DNA of 64,000 nucleotides, from NCBI RefSeq assembly GCF_003352185.1, contig NZ_CP029608.1, positions 3,286,001 to 3,350,000 on the forward strand. Reading direction: 5' to 3'. Below the pieces are notes generated by a model. That model saw nothing but the letters and a program-made list of their open reading frames with translations. It ran no database searches and was not told the DNA's origin. Shown here one piece after another: positions 29,698 through 39,079 of this stretch; within the stretch, counting starts at the first letter, position 1; the number at the start of each line of letters is the position of its first letter. The translations under genes and the position numbers were made by a program. The DNA is from Pseudomonas kribbensis (GTDB lineage Bacteria > Pseudomonadota > Gammaproteobacteria > Pseudomonadales > Pseudomonadaceae).

Positions 29698-29724
29698 CTC
29701 ATTTCGTTACACAGTGGATGCCGA

Positions 29725-30573
29725 ATGCTCGTTCCCTTTTTGATCATGCTGCGCGAAGGCATTGAAGCCGCACTGATCGTTGGCATTATCGCCAGCTACC
29801 TGCAACAGACCGGCCGTGGCCAATGGATGCCGGCGGTGTGGATCGGCGTGTTTCTCGCCGCTGCGCTGGCCTTGCTGGTGGGCGGTGGCCTGGAGCTGGT
29901 CAGCGCCGAATTCCCGCAGAAACAGCAGGAACTGTTCGAAGGCGTGGTCGGCCTCGTCGCCGTGGGCATTCTCAGTTCCATGGTGTTCTGGATGCGCAAG
30001 GTGGCGCGTTCGATCAAGCATTCGCTGCAGGCGTCCCTCGATCATGCGCTGACGGCGTCGAAGCATCAGGTCATCGCGCTGATTGCCATGGTGTTTTTCG
30101 CCGTCGCCCGGGAAGGACTGGAAACCGTGTTCTTCCTGCTCGCCGTGTTCCAGCAGAGCGAAGGCCCGGGCGCGCCGATCGGCGCCCTGCTCGGCCTGAT
30201 CCTGGCCATCGTCGTCGGCTTCCTGATCTACAGCGGCAGCATGCGCCTGAACCTGTCGGCGTTCTTCCGCTGGACCGGACTGTTCATCCTCGTGGTCGCT
30301 GCCGGGATTCTCTCCAACTCGGTGCAGGCACTGCATGAAGCCGGCGTCTGGAATCACCTGCAAACCGTGCTCTTCGACTTCAGCGCAACGCTGCCGATGG
30401 ACGGCCCGCTGGGCTCGGTGCTGGCCGGCATGTTCGGTTATCAGGATGCGCCGACCATCAGCACCCTCGGCGCATACCTGATCTATCTGGTGGTGGCGCT
30501 GGTGATGTTCTTCTATCCGGCTCCCGCCCCGGCGTCCAAAGCCGCCGCTTCGAATTCCGCTTCCAGTCAATAA
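29725..30573 (+). CDS. efeU: ferrous/ferric iron permease, FTR1 family
   Basis: A 282-residue seven-helix permease of the FTR1/EfeU family that imports iron after EfeO/EfeB processing. Both iron-binding REGxE motifs are present: REGIEA at residues 10-15 and REGLE at about 130-134. It is the first gene of efeUOB, with a Fur box and a palindrome directly upstream. The ribosome site is weak (GGATG). The end is rich in Ala and Pro. The family is an oxidase-coupled or acid-stress uptake system, so substrate valency at the pore is still a matter of inference. Confidence 0.93.
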   Translation: MLVPFLIMLREGIEAALIVGIIASYLQQTGRGQWMPAVWIGVFLAAALALLVGGGLELVSAEFPQKQQELFEGVVGLVAVGILSSMVFWMRKVARSIKHSLQASLDHALTASKHQVIALIAMVFFAVAREGLETVFFLLAVFQQSEGPGAPIGALLGLILAIVVGFLIYSGSMRLNLSAFFRWTGLFILVVAAGILSNSVQALHEAGVWNHLQTVLFDFSATLPMDGPLGSVLAGMFGYQDAPTISTLGAYLIYLVVALVMFFYPAPAPASKAAASNSASSQ

Positions 30574-30581
30574 GGGCCTCC

Positions 30582-31781
30582 ATGTCAAAGCCTAATACTC
30601 CCCAGGCATCCCCTCCCCGCGCCTTGCGCTGGGCGGTGGCCGGTTCGGTGGTCGTGATGATCGCCGCCGGTGGCCTGTTCTACTACGCCTCGAAAATGGC
30701 TGCGGCCAAGCGTCAGCACAACCATGACGAAGTGGTGGTCAACATCCACCCCGGCAGTTGCGAGCCGAACGAGCTGAGCGTACCCGCCGGGCGCGCCAGT
30801 TTCCGCATCGTCAACCGCTCCGACCGGGCGGTGGAATGGGAAATCCTCGACGGCGTGCTGGTGATCGAAGAACGCGAAAACATCGCACCGGGCCTGAGCC
30901 AGGTGATCAACGCCAACCTGCAACCCGGCGACTACGCCATCACCTGTGGCCTGCTGAGCAATCCGCGCGGCGTGCTGCATGTGACGCCGACCGCTGCCTC
31001 GGACGCCGCCGCCAAGGCCAAGCCGTCGATGGTCGCTTTCGTCGGGCCGCTGTCGGAGTTCCGGGTGTATCTGGCCACCCAGGGCAGCGCGCTGATCAGA
31101 GCCGTCACGGCGCTGAATCAGGCAATTAACAGCGGTGATCTGGCCCAGGCGCAAGCAGCGTATCTGCCGGCCCGTGCCGCGTATCAGCGTCTGGCCCCGG
31201 CCGCACAACGCCTGGCCGAGCTGGACAACAGCATTAATGCCCGCGCCGATTACTTCGAGAAACGCGAGCAGGATCCGGCCTTCGTCGGCTTCCATCGCAT
31301 CGAGTACGCGCTGTTCCAGCAACGCAACCTCGACGGTCTGTCGCCCATTGCCGAGCGCCTGCTGGGCGACGTCAACACGCTGAAACAACAGTTGCTGGCC
31401 CAATCGCTGCCGCCGGAGCAACTGGTGGAAATCCTCGTGCGCAACCTCAACACCCTGGCCGACGTGCGCGCCGCCAGCGGCGAAGAGGAACGCTACAGCC
31501 ACGGCGACCTCAACGGCTTCGCGGCGAATCTGGAGACGGCGCACAAAGTCGTCGAACTGCTGCGACCGCTGCTGACGAAATCCGCCTCCGACCTGCTGCC
31601 GAAAATCGACAGCGCGCTGACTGATTTCGATAACACCCTGAACGGCTTCAAGGTCAAGGACGGCTACGCGAGTTACGACACCGTCAGCGGTGAACAACGC
31701 AAACAGATCGCCGACAAGGCCAAGACCCTGGCCGACGCTCTCGACGGCATCGATCCCGCCCTTGGCCTCTCCGGCCTGTAA
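30582..31781 (+). CDS. efeO: iron uptake system component EfeO
   Basis: A 399-residue periplasmic protein with an N-terminal hydrophobic anchor (about 14-34), a cupredoxin-like domain (about 45-135, with [20 protein letters not shown]) and an M75/imelysin domain (about 150-395) containing the metal-binding H-x-x-E in FHRIEYALF. EfeO binds iron or ferric chelates and hands them to EfeU. The long N-terminal segment looks like an uncleaved signal anchor. It follows efeU by eight bases. Confidence 0.92.
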   Translation: MSKPNTPQASPPRALRWAVAGSVVVMIAAGGLFYYASKMAAAKRQHNHDEVVVNIHPGSCEPNELSVPAGRASFRIVNRSDRAVEWEILDGVLVIEERENIAPGLSQVINANLQPGDYAITCGLLSNPRGVLHVTPTAASDAAAKAKPSMVAFVGPLSEFRVYLATQGSALIRAVTALNQAINSGDLAQAQAAYLPARAAYQRLAPAAQRLAELDNSINARADYFEKREQDPAFVGFHRIEYALFQQRNLDGLSPIAERLLGDVNTLKQQLLAQSLPPEQLVEILVRNLNTLADVRAASGEEERYSHGDLNGFAANLETAHKVVELLRPLLTKSASDLLPKIDSALTDFDNTLNGFKVKDGYASYDTVSGEQRKQIADKAKTLADALDGIDPALGLSGL

Positions 31782-31798
31782 GTAGAAGACGAATACCG

Positions 31799-33097
31799 AT
31801 GAACGATTCCGAACACTTCAACCTGCAACGCCGTCGCGTACTGATGGGCATGGGCGCCGCCGGCGTCGCTCTGGCCGGCACCGCTCTGAGCTGCCCGGCA
31901 ATGGCTGCTGCACCTGCACAAGTCAGCGAAGCACCGAGCAGCGACAAGACCCAGGATCATCACGACTTTCATGGCGTGCACCAGACCGGCATTGTCACCC
32001 CGCGCCCGGCATCCGGCATGCTGGTGTCGTTTGATGTGCTGGCCAGCGACCGCGAAGACCTCGAACGCCTGTTCCGTACACTCAACGAGCGCATCGCGTT
32101 CCTGATGAAGGGCGGCCCGGTGGCGCAGATCGACCCAAAATTGCCGCCGCCGGATTCCGGCATCCTCGGCCCGGTGGTCACGCCTGACAACCTGACGATC
32201 ACGGTGTCGGTGGGCGAATCGCTGTTCGACGAGCGTTTCGGCCTCGCCGCCGCCAAGCCCAAGCGCCTGATCCGCATGGTCGGATTCCCCAACGATGCGC
32301 TGGAAGCCGATTGCTGCCACGGCGACCTGAGCCTGCAGTTCTGCTCCAACACCGCCGACACCAACATCCACGCCCTGCGCGACATCGTGAAAAACCTGCC
32401 GGACCTGCTGCTGGTGCGCTGGAAGCAGGAAGGCAGCGTGCCGCCGCAAGCCCCGGCCAAACCCGGCGTACCGGCGCAATCGGCGCGTAACTTCCTGGGT
32501 TTCCGCGACGGTTCGGCCAACCCGGATTCCAACGACGGCAAGGCCATGGATCGCATTGTCTGGGTGCAACCGGGCAGCGACGAGCCGGCCTGGGCGGCCC
32601 ACGGCAGTTATCAGGCGGTGCGGATCATCCGCAACTTCGTCGAACGCTGGGACCGCACGCCGTTGCAGGAACAGGAAAGCATCATCGGCCGGGTGAAAAC
32701 CACCGGCGCGCCGATGGGCGCCAGCCATGAAACCGAAGTCCCGGACTACAGCAAGGACCCGGAAGGCAAGCTGACCAAGCTCGACGCGCACATCCGCCTG
32801 GCCAACCCGCGCACCGCCGCGAGCCAGGCCAATTTGATCCTGCGCCGGCCCTTCAACTACTCCAACGGCGTGAACAAGAACGGCCAGCTCGACATGGGCC
32901 TGCTGTTCATCTGCTACCAGGCCGATCTGGAAAAAGGCTTCATCACCGTACAGACCCGCCTCAACGGCGAACCGCTGGAGGAATACCTCAAGCCGGTCGG
33001 CGGCGGTTACTTCTTCACCCTGCCGGGTGTTACGGGCGACAAGGATTTCATCGGTCGCTCGCTGCTCAACGCTACCCAACCAAAAACAACTGCATAG
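31799..33097 (+). CDS. efeB: deferrochelatase/peroxidase EfeB (Dyp type, Tat-exported)
   Basis: A 432-residue heme peroxidase of the DyP family. The N terminus carries a twin-arginine signal ([18 protein letters not shown]). The DyP signature GFRDGSANP lies at about residues 233-241, with the catalytic Asp, and [13 protein letters not shown] follows with conserved arginine. In the efe system it oxidises Fe(II) or frees iron from heme in the periplasm for EfeO/EfeU. The export pathway (Tat) fits folding around heme in the cytoplasm. It follows efeO by 17 bp. Confidence 0.93.
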   Translation: MNDSEHFNLQRRRVLMGMGAAGVALAGTALSCPAMAAAPAQVSEAPSSDKTQDHHDFHGVHQTGIVTPRPASGMLVSFDVLASDREDLERLFRTLNERIAFLMKGGPVAQIDPKLPPPDSGILGPVVTPDNLTITVSVGESLFDERFGLAAAKPKRLIRMVGFPNDALEADCCHGDLSLQFCSNTADTNIHALRDIVKNLPDLLLVRWKQEGSVPPQAPAKPGVPAQSARNFLGFRDGSANPDSNDGKAMDRIVWVQPGSDEPAWAAHGSYQAVRIIRNFVERWDRTPLQEQESIIGRVKTTGAPMGASHETEVPDYSKDPEGKLTKLDAHIRLANPRTAASQANLILRRPFNYSNGVNKNGQLDMGLLFICYQADLEKGFITVQTRLNGEPLEEYLKPVGGGYFFTLPGVTGDKDFIGRSLLNATQPKTTA

Positions 33098-33118
33098 CAT
33101 TCAACAGGAGCCGCCCCC

Positions 33119-33943
33119 ATGAAAAAGACGCCCATCGCGTTATTGCTGACCCTTGGTCTACTCAACACCCCGCTGTCGGCGTTCGCGGCGACTGCACCGC
33201 TGGATCTGGTCGGGCCGGTTTCGGACTACAAGATCTACGTCACCGAGCAACTGGACCAGTTGGGCACCCACACCAAACAATTCACCGATGCGGTGAAAAA
33301 GGGTGACCTGGCCACCGCGCAGAAGCTCTACGCACCGACCCGCGTCTACTACGAGTCGATCGAGCCGATTGCCGAGCTGTTCAGTGACCTCGATGCGTCC
33401 ATCGACTCCCGCGTCGACGACCACGAAAAAGGCGTTAAGGCTGAAGACTTCACCGGTTTCCACCGCCTCGAGTACTCGCTGTTCTCGGAAAAAAGCACCC
33501 AGGGCCTTAATGATCTGGCCGACAAACTGGATAAAGACGTGCAGGACCTGCAGACCCGCGTTGCCGGCCTGACCTTCCCGCCCGAGAAAGTCGTCGGTGG
33601 TGCTGCCGCCCTCCTGGAAGAAGTCGCCGCCACCAAGATCTCCGGTGAGGAAGACCGCTACAGCCACACCGACCTCTATGACTTCCAGGGCAACATCGAC
33701 GGCGCAAAGAAAATCGTCGACCTGTTCCGTCCGCAGATCGAGAAGCAGGACAAGGCCTTCGTGGCCAAAGTCGACAAGAACTTCGCCACCGTGGACAAGA
33801 TCCTGGCCAAGTACAAGACCAAGGATGGTGGCTTCGAGACTTATGACAAAGTGAAGGATAACGACCGCAAGGCGCTGGTGGGTCCGGTCAATACTCTGGC
33901 TGAAGACCTGTCGACCTTGCGTGGCAAACTCGGTCTGAACTGA
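33119..33943 (+). CDS. EfeM/EfeO family periplasmic M75 protein
   Basis: A 274-residue protein with a signal peptide (cut near residue 24, SAFA then ATAPL) and a single M75/imelysin domain. It carries the family H-x-x-E in FHRLEYSLF (about residues 115-118). It lacks the cupredoxin domain of EfeO, so it corresponds to the EfeM class of iron-binding proteins. It follows efeB by 21 bp and ends at a strong terminator, so it is the fourth gene of the iron unit. The system thus has two M75 proteins, one with and one without the cupredoxin part. Confidence 0.88.
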   Translation: MKKTPIALLLTLGLLNTPLSAFAATAPLDLVGPVSDYKIYVTEQLDQLGTHTKQFTDAVKKGDLATAQKLYAPTRVYYESIEPIAELFSDLDASIDSRVDDHEKGVKAEDFTGFHRLEYSLFSEKSTQGLNDLADKLDKDVQDLQTRVAGLTFPPEKVVGGAAALLEEVAATKISGEEDRYSHTDLYDFQGNIDGAKKIVDLFRPQIEKQDKAFVAKVDKNFATVDKILAKYKTKDGGFETYDKVKDNDRKALVGPVNTLAEDLSTLRGKLGLN

Positions 33944-33953
33944 GTTCCGCGCA

Positions 33954-33996
33954 TAAAAAATCCCCCGGGCGCGTTCTGCGTTCGGGGGATTTTTGT
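33954..33996. terminator. bidirectional intrinsic terminator
   Basis: AAAAAATCCCCCG and CGGGGGATTTTT form a long stem around GGCGCGTTCTGCGTT, with T-runs on both strands. It lies between the convergent efe unit and pssA and should stop transcription from both sides. Confidence 0.93.
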
Positions 33997-34005
33997 TTTC
34001 CGGTC

Positions 34006-35349
34006 CTACAGAATCCGGTACAGCAACCGTTCGACCCGCACCCGGCTCACGCGCTTGAGGAACTTGGCGACCCCGGCCGGGTAATCCGGCAAGGCTTCCA
34101 GATCCTGGAAACGTTCGATCCGCGTGGTGTGTTCGAAGATGTTTTCCAGCTCAAGACGACGCGGCTCCAGCCACTCGCCTTTCGGGTCGTCGATCAGCAG
34201 CGCGTTTTCCAGATCGAGACGGAACGCCCTCGGGTTGAGGTTGTTGCCGGTCAGCAGCGTATAGCGCTGGTCGATCCACATGCCCTTGAGGTGATAGCTG
34301 TTGTCGCCCTCACGCCACAGATGCAGGTTCAACTGGCCACTGTCGATGTTGCGCTGATGCCGCTTGGCGAAACGGCGCAGGCTGATCTCGTAAAGGTACG
34401 GCAGCGCGGCGATCACCTTGAACGGCTCGCTCGGCGGAATGTAGAAGTCGTTGGCGGTCTTGTCGCCGACCACGATGTCGATCTTCACGCCACGGGCCAG
34501 CGCCCGGTTGATCTCGCGGATCACCCCCAGCGGCAGGTTGAAGTACGGCGTGCAGATGGTCAGTTGCTTCTGGGCGCTGGCGATCAGCTCCAGAATCACC
34601 CGGTTCAGCGGGTTGTTCTTGCCCACGCCGAGCAACGGGCTGACCGACAGGCCGGTATGCGCCGTGCTGCCGGCGCTGGTGTCGTACGCCGCATATTTGA
34701 GACGACTGCGCAGATCGCCGATGTCGTTGCGCAGGCTGCGGGTGGTCGGCAAGTGCGGCAGGTCGAGGCGATGCACCGCTTTCGATTCGATCAGGCCGTG
34801 CTTGACCAGGTGGTGCATCGAGTCCGCCAGTTCACGGCTCTGTAGCACGTGATAACGGTCGAAGCGATACTTGTCGAACTTGTGCAGATAGACGTTGTTC
34901 AGGCTGGCGCCGCTGTAGACCACGCAATCGTCGATCACGAAGCCTTTCAGGTGCAGCACGCCGAACAGCTCGCGGGTCTGCACCGGCACGCCGTAGACCG
35001 GCACCACGCTCTGGTGGGTACGGGTCATCTCCTGATACCAGGCGGCGTTGCCCGGCTGCTTGCCGGCACCGATCAAGCCACGTTGGGCGCGCAACCAGTC
35101 GACGACCACAACGATTTCGAGCTCCGGGCGCTTGAGTTTCGCGGCGTGCAAGGCATCGAGGATTTCCTGACCGGCTTCGTCGTTTTGCAGATAAAGCGCG
35201 ACGAGGTAGATGCGCTGGGTCGCCTGGGCGATTTTCTCCAACAGGCAACGACGGAACTCGGCGGCGCCGGACAGAATGGTCACGGCCTCGGCGGTCAGCG
35301 GAAAGCTGCGCAACTTGGGCAGCAGAGAGCGTTTGAAAAGCAACGGCAT
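34006..35349 (-). CDS. pssA: CDP-diacylglycerol--serine O-phosphatidyltransferase
   Basis: A 447-residue phospholipase D-superfamily enzyme that makes phosphatidylserine, the precursor of phosphatidylethanolamine. Two HKD motifs are visible: HLKGFVIDD (about 133-141) and HLKGMWID (about 353-360). The length equals E. coli PssA (about 451). The start at 35349 (MPLLFKRS) was chosen to match the family; the open frame extends upstream to 35466 without homology. It is a peripheral membrane protein at the cytoplasmic face. It ends at the bidirectional terminator shared with the efe unit. Confidence 0.9.
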   Translation of the reverse strand: MPLLFKRSLLPKLRSFPLTAEAVTILSGAAEFRRCLLEKIAQATQRIYLVALYLQNDEAGQEILDALHAAKLKRPELEIVVVVDWLRAQRGLIGAGKQPGNAAWYQEMTRTHQSVVPVYGVPVQTRELFGVLHLKGFVIDDCVVYSGASLNNVYLHKFDKYRFDRYHVLQSRELADSMHHLVKHGLIESKAVHRLDLPHLPTTRSLRNDIGDLRSRLKYAAYDTSAGSTAHTGLSVSPLLGVGKNNPLNRVILELIASAQKQLTICTPYFNLPLGVIREINRALARGVKIDIVVGDKTANDFYIPPSEPFKVIAALPYLYEISLRRFAKRHQRNIDSGQLNLHLWREGDNSYHLKGMWIDQRYTLLTGNNLNPRAFRLDLENALLIDDPKGEWLEPRRLELENIFEHTTRIERFQDLEALPDYPAGVAKFLKRVSRVRVERLLYRIL

Positions 35350-35475
35350 AGGGCTCGCAATGGGTCGAATCCGAAGAACCCGAGAGCTTACACCATCAAC
35401 TCCTTTGGGTCTTGTGAGTGTCTGTAATAACTTCGTCGCCAGCAGCCTGATTCCCACGTGAATCACATTTCCAAT

Positions 35476-35502
35476 GTGGGAGCGAGCCTGCCCGCGAAAG
35501 CC
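35476..35502. repeat. single REP element
   Basis: GTGGGAGCGAGCCTGCCCGCG is one arm of the REP family found elsewhere in the window as doublets. A short TCCCACGTG lies about 20 bases upstream, a decayed partner arm. It sits between pssA and the TetR gene. Confidence 0.7.
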
Positions 35503-35528
35503 ATTTCAAAATCAGCGCTTGACCAAGG

Positions 35529-35542
35529 AGAACGATCGTTCT
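35529..35542. promoter_or_regulatory. palindromic operator before the TetR gene
   Basis: AGAACGATCGTTCT is a perfect 14-bp palindrome 12 bp before the tetR-type start codon. Self-repression through such a site is common for TetR regulators. A spurious match is possible, but position and perfection favour an operator. Confidence 0.65.
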
Positions 35543-35554
35543 ACTGTTCGCCAC

Positions 35555-36121
35555 ATGAACGAAATCACCAGCAACGACACGACCCGCGACATCATTCTGG
35601 ATGTCACCGAAAAGTTGATCTACAAAAGTGGCATCGCAGCCACCGGCATGGATCTTCTGGTGAAAACCGCCGGTGTCTCCAGAAAGAGTATCTACCGCTA
35701 CTTCGCCAACAAGGAGGAGCTGACCGTCGCCGCCCTGCAACGCCGCGACGTACGCTGGATGCACTGGTACAGAAGCGCCGTCGATCAGGCCGAAACCCCG
35801 GCCGATCGCCTGCTCAACCTGTTTACCGTGCTCAAGGGCTGGTTCGCCTCGGAAGGCTTCCGGGGCTGCGCCTTCATCAATACCAGCGGCGAGACCGGCG
35901 ATCCGCAGGATCCGGTGCGCCAAGTCGCCAAAGACCACAAACAGAAGCTGCTCGACTACGTGTGCGAGCTGTGTACCGAACATGGTGCCGAGGACCCGCA
36001 ACTGCTGGCCAGACAGTTGCTGATCCTGATTGACGGCGCCATTACCGTAGCGCTTGTGATGGGTGATCACAGTGCCGCCGATAATGCGCAATGCATGGCG
36101 CGAAAGTTATTGGACCTGTAA
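35555..36121 (+). CDS. TetR family transcriptional regulator
   Basis: A 188-residue repressor. The N-terminal DNA-binding domain has the helix-turn-helix AATGMDLLVKTAGVSRKSIY followed by RYFANKEELTVAAL. The C-terminal ligand domain starts near residue 75 and includes GFRGCAFINTSGE, which resembles AcrR/YjdC-type relatives. Start at 35555 rather than the upstream frame opening at 35474, which lies in the REP element. It is followed after 52 bp by a DUF1348 gene, the probable target along with itself. Confidence 0.88.
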   Translation: MNEITSNDTTRDIILDVTEKLIYKSGIAATGMDLLVKTAGVSRKSIYRYFANKEELTVAALQRRDVRWMHWYRSAVDQAETPADRLLNLFTVLKGWFASEGFRGCAFINTSGETGDPQDPVRQVAKDHKQKLLDYVCELCTEHGAEDPQLLARQLLILIDGAITVALVMGDHSAADNAQCMARKLLDL

Positions 36122-36173
36122 CGCCTCAATAAGCGACAAGTTGTTAAATCGTTAATTTGATCGGGAGACAAAC

Positions 36174-36653
36174 ATGTCTACTGCAGCTGAAGTGCGTCCG
36201 CCATTGCCACCCTTCAACCGTGAATCGGCCATTGAAAAAGTTCGTCTGGCCGAGGATGGCTGGAACTCCCGCGACCCGCAGCGGGTGTCGCTGGCCTACA
36301 CCCTGGACACCAAATGGCGCAACCGCGCCGAATTCGCCAACAGCCGCGAGGAAGCCAAGGCCTTCCTGACCCGCAAATGGGCCAAGGAACTGGATTACCG
36401 CCTGATCAAGGAACTCTGGGCCTACTCCGACACCCGCATCGCCGTGCGCTACGCCTACGAATGGCACGACGACTCGGGCAACTGGTTCCGTTCCTACGGC
36501 AACGAGAACTGGGAGTTCGACGAGCACGGCCTGATGTTCCAGCGATATGCCTGCATCAACGACATGCCGATCAAGGAAAGCGAACGCAAGTTCCACTGGC
36601 CGCTGGGCCGGCGCCCGGATGATCATCCGGGGTTGTCGGAGCTGGGTCTTTAA
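36174..36653 (+). CDS. DUF1348 / NTF2-like protein
   Basis: A 159-residue cytosolic protein of the DUF1348 family with an NTF2-like fold. Typical segments are [34 protein letters not shown] and [20 protein letters not shown]. The biochemical role of the family is not established. It follows the TetR gene on the same strand, with GGGAGA 7 bp before ATG, so it may be regulated by that repressor. A hairpin just after it ends the unit. Confidence 0.82.
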   Translation: MSTAAEVRPPLPPFNRESAIEKVRLAEDGWNSRDPQRVSLAYTLDTKWRNRAEFANSREEAKAFLTRKWAKELDYRLIKELWAYSDTRIAVRYAYEWHDDSGNWFRSYGNENWEFDEHGLMFQRYACINDMPIKESERKFHWPLGRRPDDHPGLSELGL

Positions 36654-36674
36654 CTGCGGACCTCGCTACTTCCG

Positions 36675-36696
36675 GTGGAAGCACGGATGCTTCCAC
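36675..36696 (+). terminator. hairpin after the DUF1348 gene
   Basis: GTGGAAGC / GCTTCCAC, a perfect 8-bp stem with ACGGAT loop, starting 22 bp after the stop and followed within 15 bases by a T-rich stretch (TGCTTTTCC). It separates the TetR unit from the orphan gene downstream. Confidence 0.6.
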
Positions 36697-36753
36697 TTAA
36701 TGCTTTTCCTCAGAAACAGAAGTCAGTCGCTTTTATCGCAAAAGGTACTAATG

Positions 36754-36773
36754 GACTGTCAGTAATGACAGTA
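36754..36773 (+). promoter_or_regulatory. lux-box-like dyad 1
   Basis: GACTGTCAGTAATGACAGTA has the CTG-N-CAG-N3-TGACAG pattern of LuxR-type operators. The 7-bp arms ACTGTCA / TGACAGT are perfect around GTAA. It lies 92 bp before the orphan gene at 36866. If the site is centred near -42, transcription would start near 36806, and TATCAAAT at 36790-36797 could be the -10. Two very similar sites lie at 50869 and 57157. Confidence 0.6.
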
Positions 36774-36865
36774 GCAGCCATAGAGGATCTATCAAATCAT
36801 TGCCATGCAGCCAGATTTGGCCGAATTAACGGCCTCTCTTCTACCCATGACAGTGAGCGACTGAT

Positions 36866-37387
36866 ATGACCCAGAAAAACATGGTTCCAAATGGTGATTT
36901 CAGTACCGGTGATTTCAGCAAATGGATTCCACAAGGTTACGACACACCTATATCCGTCGAACGCCACAACGGTAACTATGCCGCACGCTTGGTCGGTGGT
37001 AGAAACCAGGGTCAGAGTCTGGCAACCGAGACCTTTCAAATTCATCCGGGAGAGTTCGATTTCAGTTTCCAGATCCAGGCTCCCGATGCCGCCCCGTTGC
37101 AAGACACCAAGGATCGACGAATTCACCCTCCAATCCTCGACAAAACCTCCAACCCTTTGTTTCACGCGCACATCTACTACACCCTTTGGGCGACCAATCG
37201 CAACACTGGTGAACATGAAGTATGGCCCGAAGTGCGCTATGTCGATTCGCAAACAAGAACGCTGAAGCTCAAAGGCACAATCCAGCCCGGCTACGGGTGG
37301 TTAAGTGTTCACTTCGCCATTCCCAACGATTTCTTTGGAAACAAAGGGCGGTATTTCATCGACAATGTCTGGTTCTCGACTAAGTAG
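36866..37387 (+). CDS. orphan lectin/carbohydrate-binding-like protein
   Basis: A 173-residue protein without signal peptide or membrane helix. I do not recognise a named family. The opening NMVPNGDFSTGDFSKWIPQG and the ending RYFIDNVWFS are the pattern of jelly-roll carbohydrate-binding modules (NGDFE...W at the start, D-D/N-V at the last strand). The gene is richer in A+T than its neighbours and stands alone between two hairpins. A lux-box-like dyad lies upstream. LecA/LecB of P. aeruginosa are also signal-less and quorum-controlled lectins, so a lectin role is a reasonable guess but not shown. Confidence 0.6.
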   Translation: MTQKNMVPNGDFSTGDFSKWIPQGYDTPISVERHNGNYAARLVGGRNQGQSLATETFQIHPGEFDFSFQIQAPDAAPLQDTKDRRIHPPILDKTSNPLFHAHIYYTLWATNRNTGEHEVWPEVRYVDSQTRTLKLKGTIQPGYGWLSVHFAIPNDFFGNKGRYFIDNVWFSTK

Positions 37388-37495
37388 CGACTTACATTCA
37401 GTCACCACTTGATCGATAAGGATCACGGTCGCGATGAACGGGTGTTACGGCTATGATGACCGCCCGTTCCTGCCCTGCCGAAATAAGCCGATTCC

Positions 37496-38275
37496 ATGCC
37501 TTTCGAACTCAGCGTTGACCTCACTACCCTGGCCGTTCTGGCCCTTGTCGCCTTCATTGCCGGATTCATCGACGCCATCGCCGGCGGTGGCGGTCTGTTG
37601 ACCACGCCGGCGCTGCTCACCGCCGGTCTGCCGCCGCATCTGGTGCTGGGCACCAACAAACTGAGTTCGACCTTCGGCTCGGCCACTGCCAGTTTCACCT
37701 TCTACCGACGCAAGCTGTTCCACCCAAGGCAGTGGATGCACGCGATCATCGGCACGCTGGTCGGCGCGTTGACCGGCGCCATCGTCGCCCACTATCTGCC
37801 GGCGGAATGGCTGAACAAGATGCTGCCGGTAATCGTCTTCGCCTGCGGCCTCTACCTGTTGTTTGGCGGCACTCCGAAAGCGCCGCTGGACAGCGATGCA
37901 CCGATCAAGAAGAAATGGCAATCAACCCAGGGCTTCAGCCTTGGCTTCTATGACGGCGTTGCGGGACCAGGTACGGGTGCGTTCTGGACCGTCAGCAGCC
38001 TCCTGCTCTACCCGATCGATCTGGTCAAGGCCAGCGGCGTGGCGCGCAGCATGAACTTCGTCAGCAACATTGCAGCGCTATCGGTGTTCGTGTTTTCCGG
38101 GCAGGTGGACTGGATCATCGGCCTGAGCATGGGCCTGTCGGTGATGGTCGGCGCATTCTTCGGGGCGCGCACCGCGATCAGCGGCGGCGCCAAGTTCATT
38201 CGTCCGGTGTTCATCACCGTGGTGCTGGGGTTGACCGTGCGTCTAGCCTGGCAGCACTGGTTCAGCGTGGCCTAA
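37496..38275 (+). CDS. TSUP (TauE/SafE) family permease
   Basis: A 259-residue membrane protein with seven to eight hydrophobic helices in two repeats. The family motifs [18 protein letters not shown] in the first repeat and [13 protein letters not shown] in the second are both visible. Members move sulfite, sulfoacetate, sulfonates or other organic anions; the substrate here is unknown. Its last 33 bases overlap the end of nudC on the other strand. Confidence 0.88.
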   Translation: MPFELSVDLTTLAVLALVAFIAGFIDAIAGGGGLLTTPALLTAGLPPHLVLGTNKLSSTFGSATASFTFYRRKLFHPRQWMHAIIGTLVGALTGAIVAHYLPAEWLNKMLPVIVFACGLYLLFGGTPKAPLDSDAPIKKKWQSTQGFSLGFYDGVAGPGTGAFWTVSSLLLYPIDLVKASGVARSMNFVSNIAALSVFVFSGQVDWIIGLSMGLSVMVGAFFGARTAISGGAKFIRPVFITVVLGLTVRLAWQHWFSVA

Positions 38276-39073
38276 GCGCCGCGCCACGTAAACGTCGATC
38301 AGGTAACGTGCAATCGATTTTGACGCCGGCAACGGCGGCAGATCGTGCACGTTGAACCACTGGGCGTCTTCGATCTCGTCTTCCTGACAGACAATCTCGC
38401 CGCTGGCGTATTCAGCATGGAAGCCCAGCATCATCGAATGCGGGAACGGCCAGCACTGGCTGCCCATGTACTGGATGTTCTTTACTTCGATCTGCACTTC
38501 CTCGCGCACTTCGCGAATCAGACAGTCTTCAGCCGACTCACCCGGTTCGGCAAACCCGGCCAGCGTGCTGTAGACCCCGGTGACGAAACGCGGCGAGCGC
38601 GCCAGCAGCACTTCATCGCCCCGGGTCACCAGCACGATCATGCTCGGTGAAATGCGCGGATAACTGCGCAGGTCGCACGGCTGGCAATACATCGCCCGCT
38701 CCCGCGGCACCTGGGTCATGGGCTGACCGCAGTTGCCGCAGAACCGGTGTTCACGGGCCCACGTCCCGATCTGCGCCGCGTAACCCAGCACTTTGTAGAT
38801 CGTGTGATCGCCGTCGAGCATGAACGCCCGCAAGCCTTTCCAGTTACAACCCGGCACCTCGCTGGTGCTGCGCAGTTCAAGCAGGTAGACCGGCTCGCCA
38901 TCGAGGTGACCGATACCGTGCTCGGCGAGGATCGACAAGTCCTGGCGCTTGAGCCATTCCCGGGGGAACAGCGCGCCATTGTCATCGAACAGAAAGCCCT
39001 CGGGGCTGCGCGCGACGGCCCAGCCGCCGGGTTGATCGGTGTCCAGTACTGCGGTGGTCCAGCGAGGTGTCAT
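38243..39073 (-). CDS. nudC: NADH pyrophosphatase
   Basis: A 276-residue Nudix hydrolase that cleaves NADH and decaps NAD-capped RNA. The four-cysteine zinc site is FCGNCGQPM and MYCQPCDL. The Nudix box runs from GFAEPGES through [10 protein letters not shown] at about residues 170-195, and the NudC-specific [15 protein letters not shown] stretch follows (here [11 protein letters not shown]). Length fits. The gene overlaps the end of the convergent TSUP gene by 33 bases. It lies 6 bp after the crotonase gene, so the two are co-transcribed. Confidence 0.94.
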   Translation of the reverse strand: MTPRWTTAVLDTDQPGGWAVARSPEGFLFDDNGALFPREWLKRQDLSILAEHGIGHLDGEPVYLLELRSTSEVPGCNWKGLRAFMLDGDHTIYKVLGYAAQIGTWAREHRFCGNCGQPMTQVPRERAMYCQPCDLRSYPRISPSMIVLVTRGDEVLLARSPRFVTGVYSTLAGFAEPGESAEDCLIREVREEVQIEVKNIQYMGSQCWPFPHSMMLGFHAEYASGEIVCQEDEIEDAQWFNVHDLPPLPASKSIARYLIDVYVARRLGHAEPVLPG

Positions 39074-39079
39074 GGTTTC

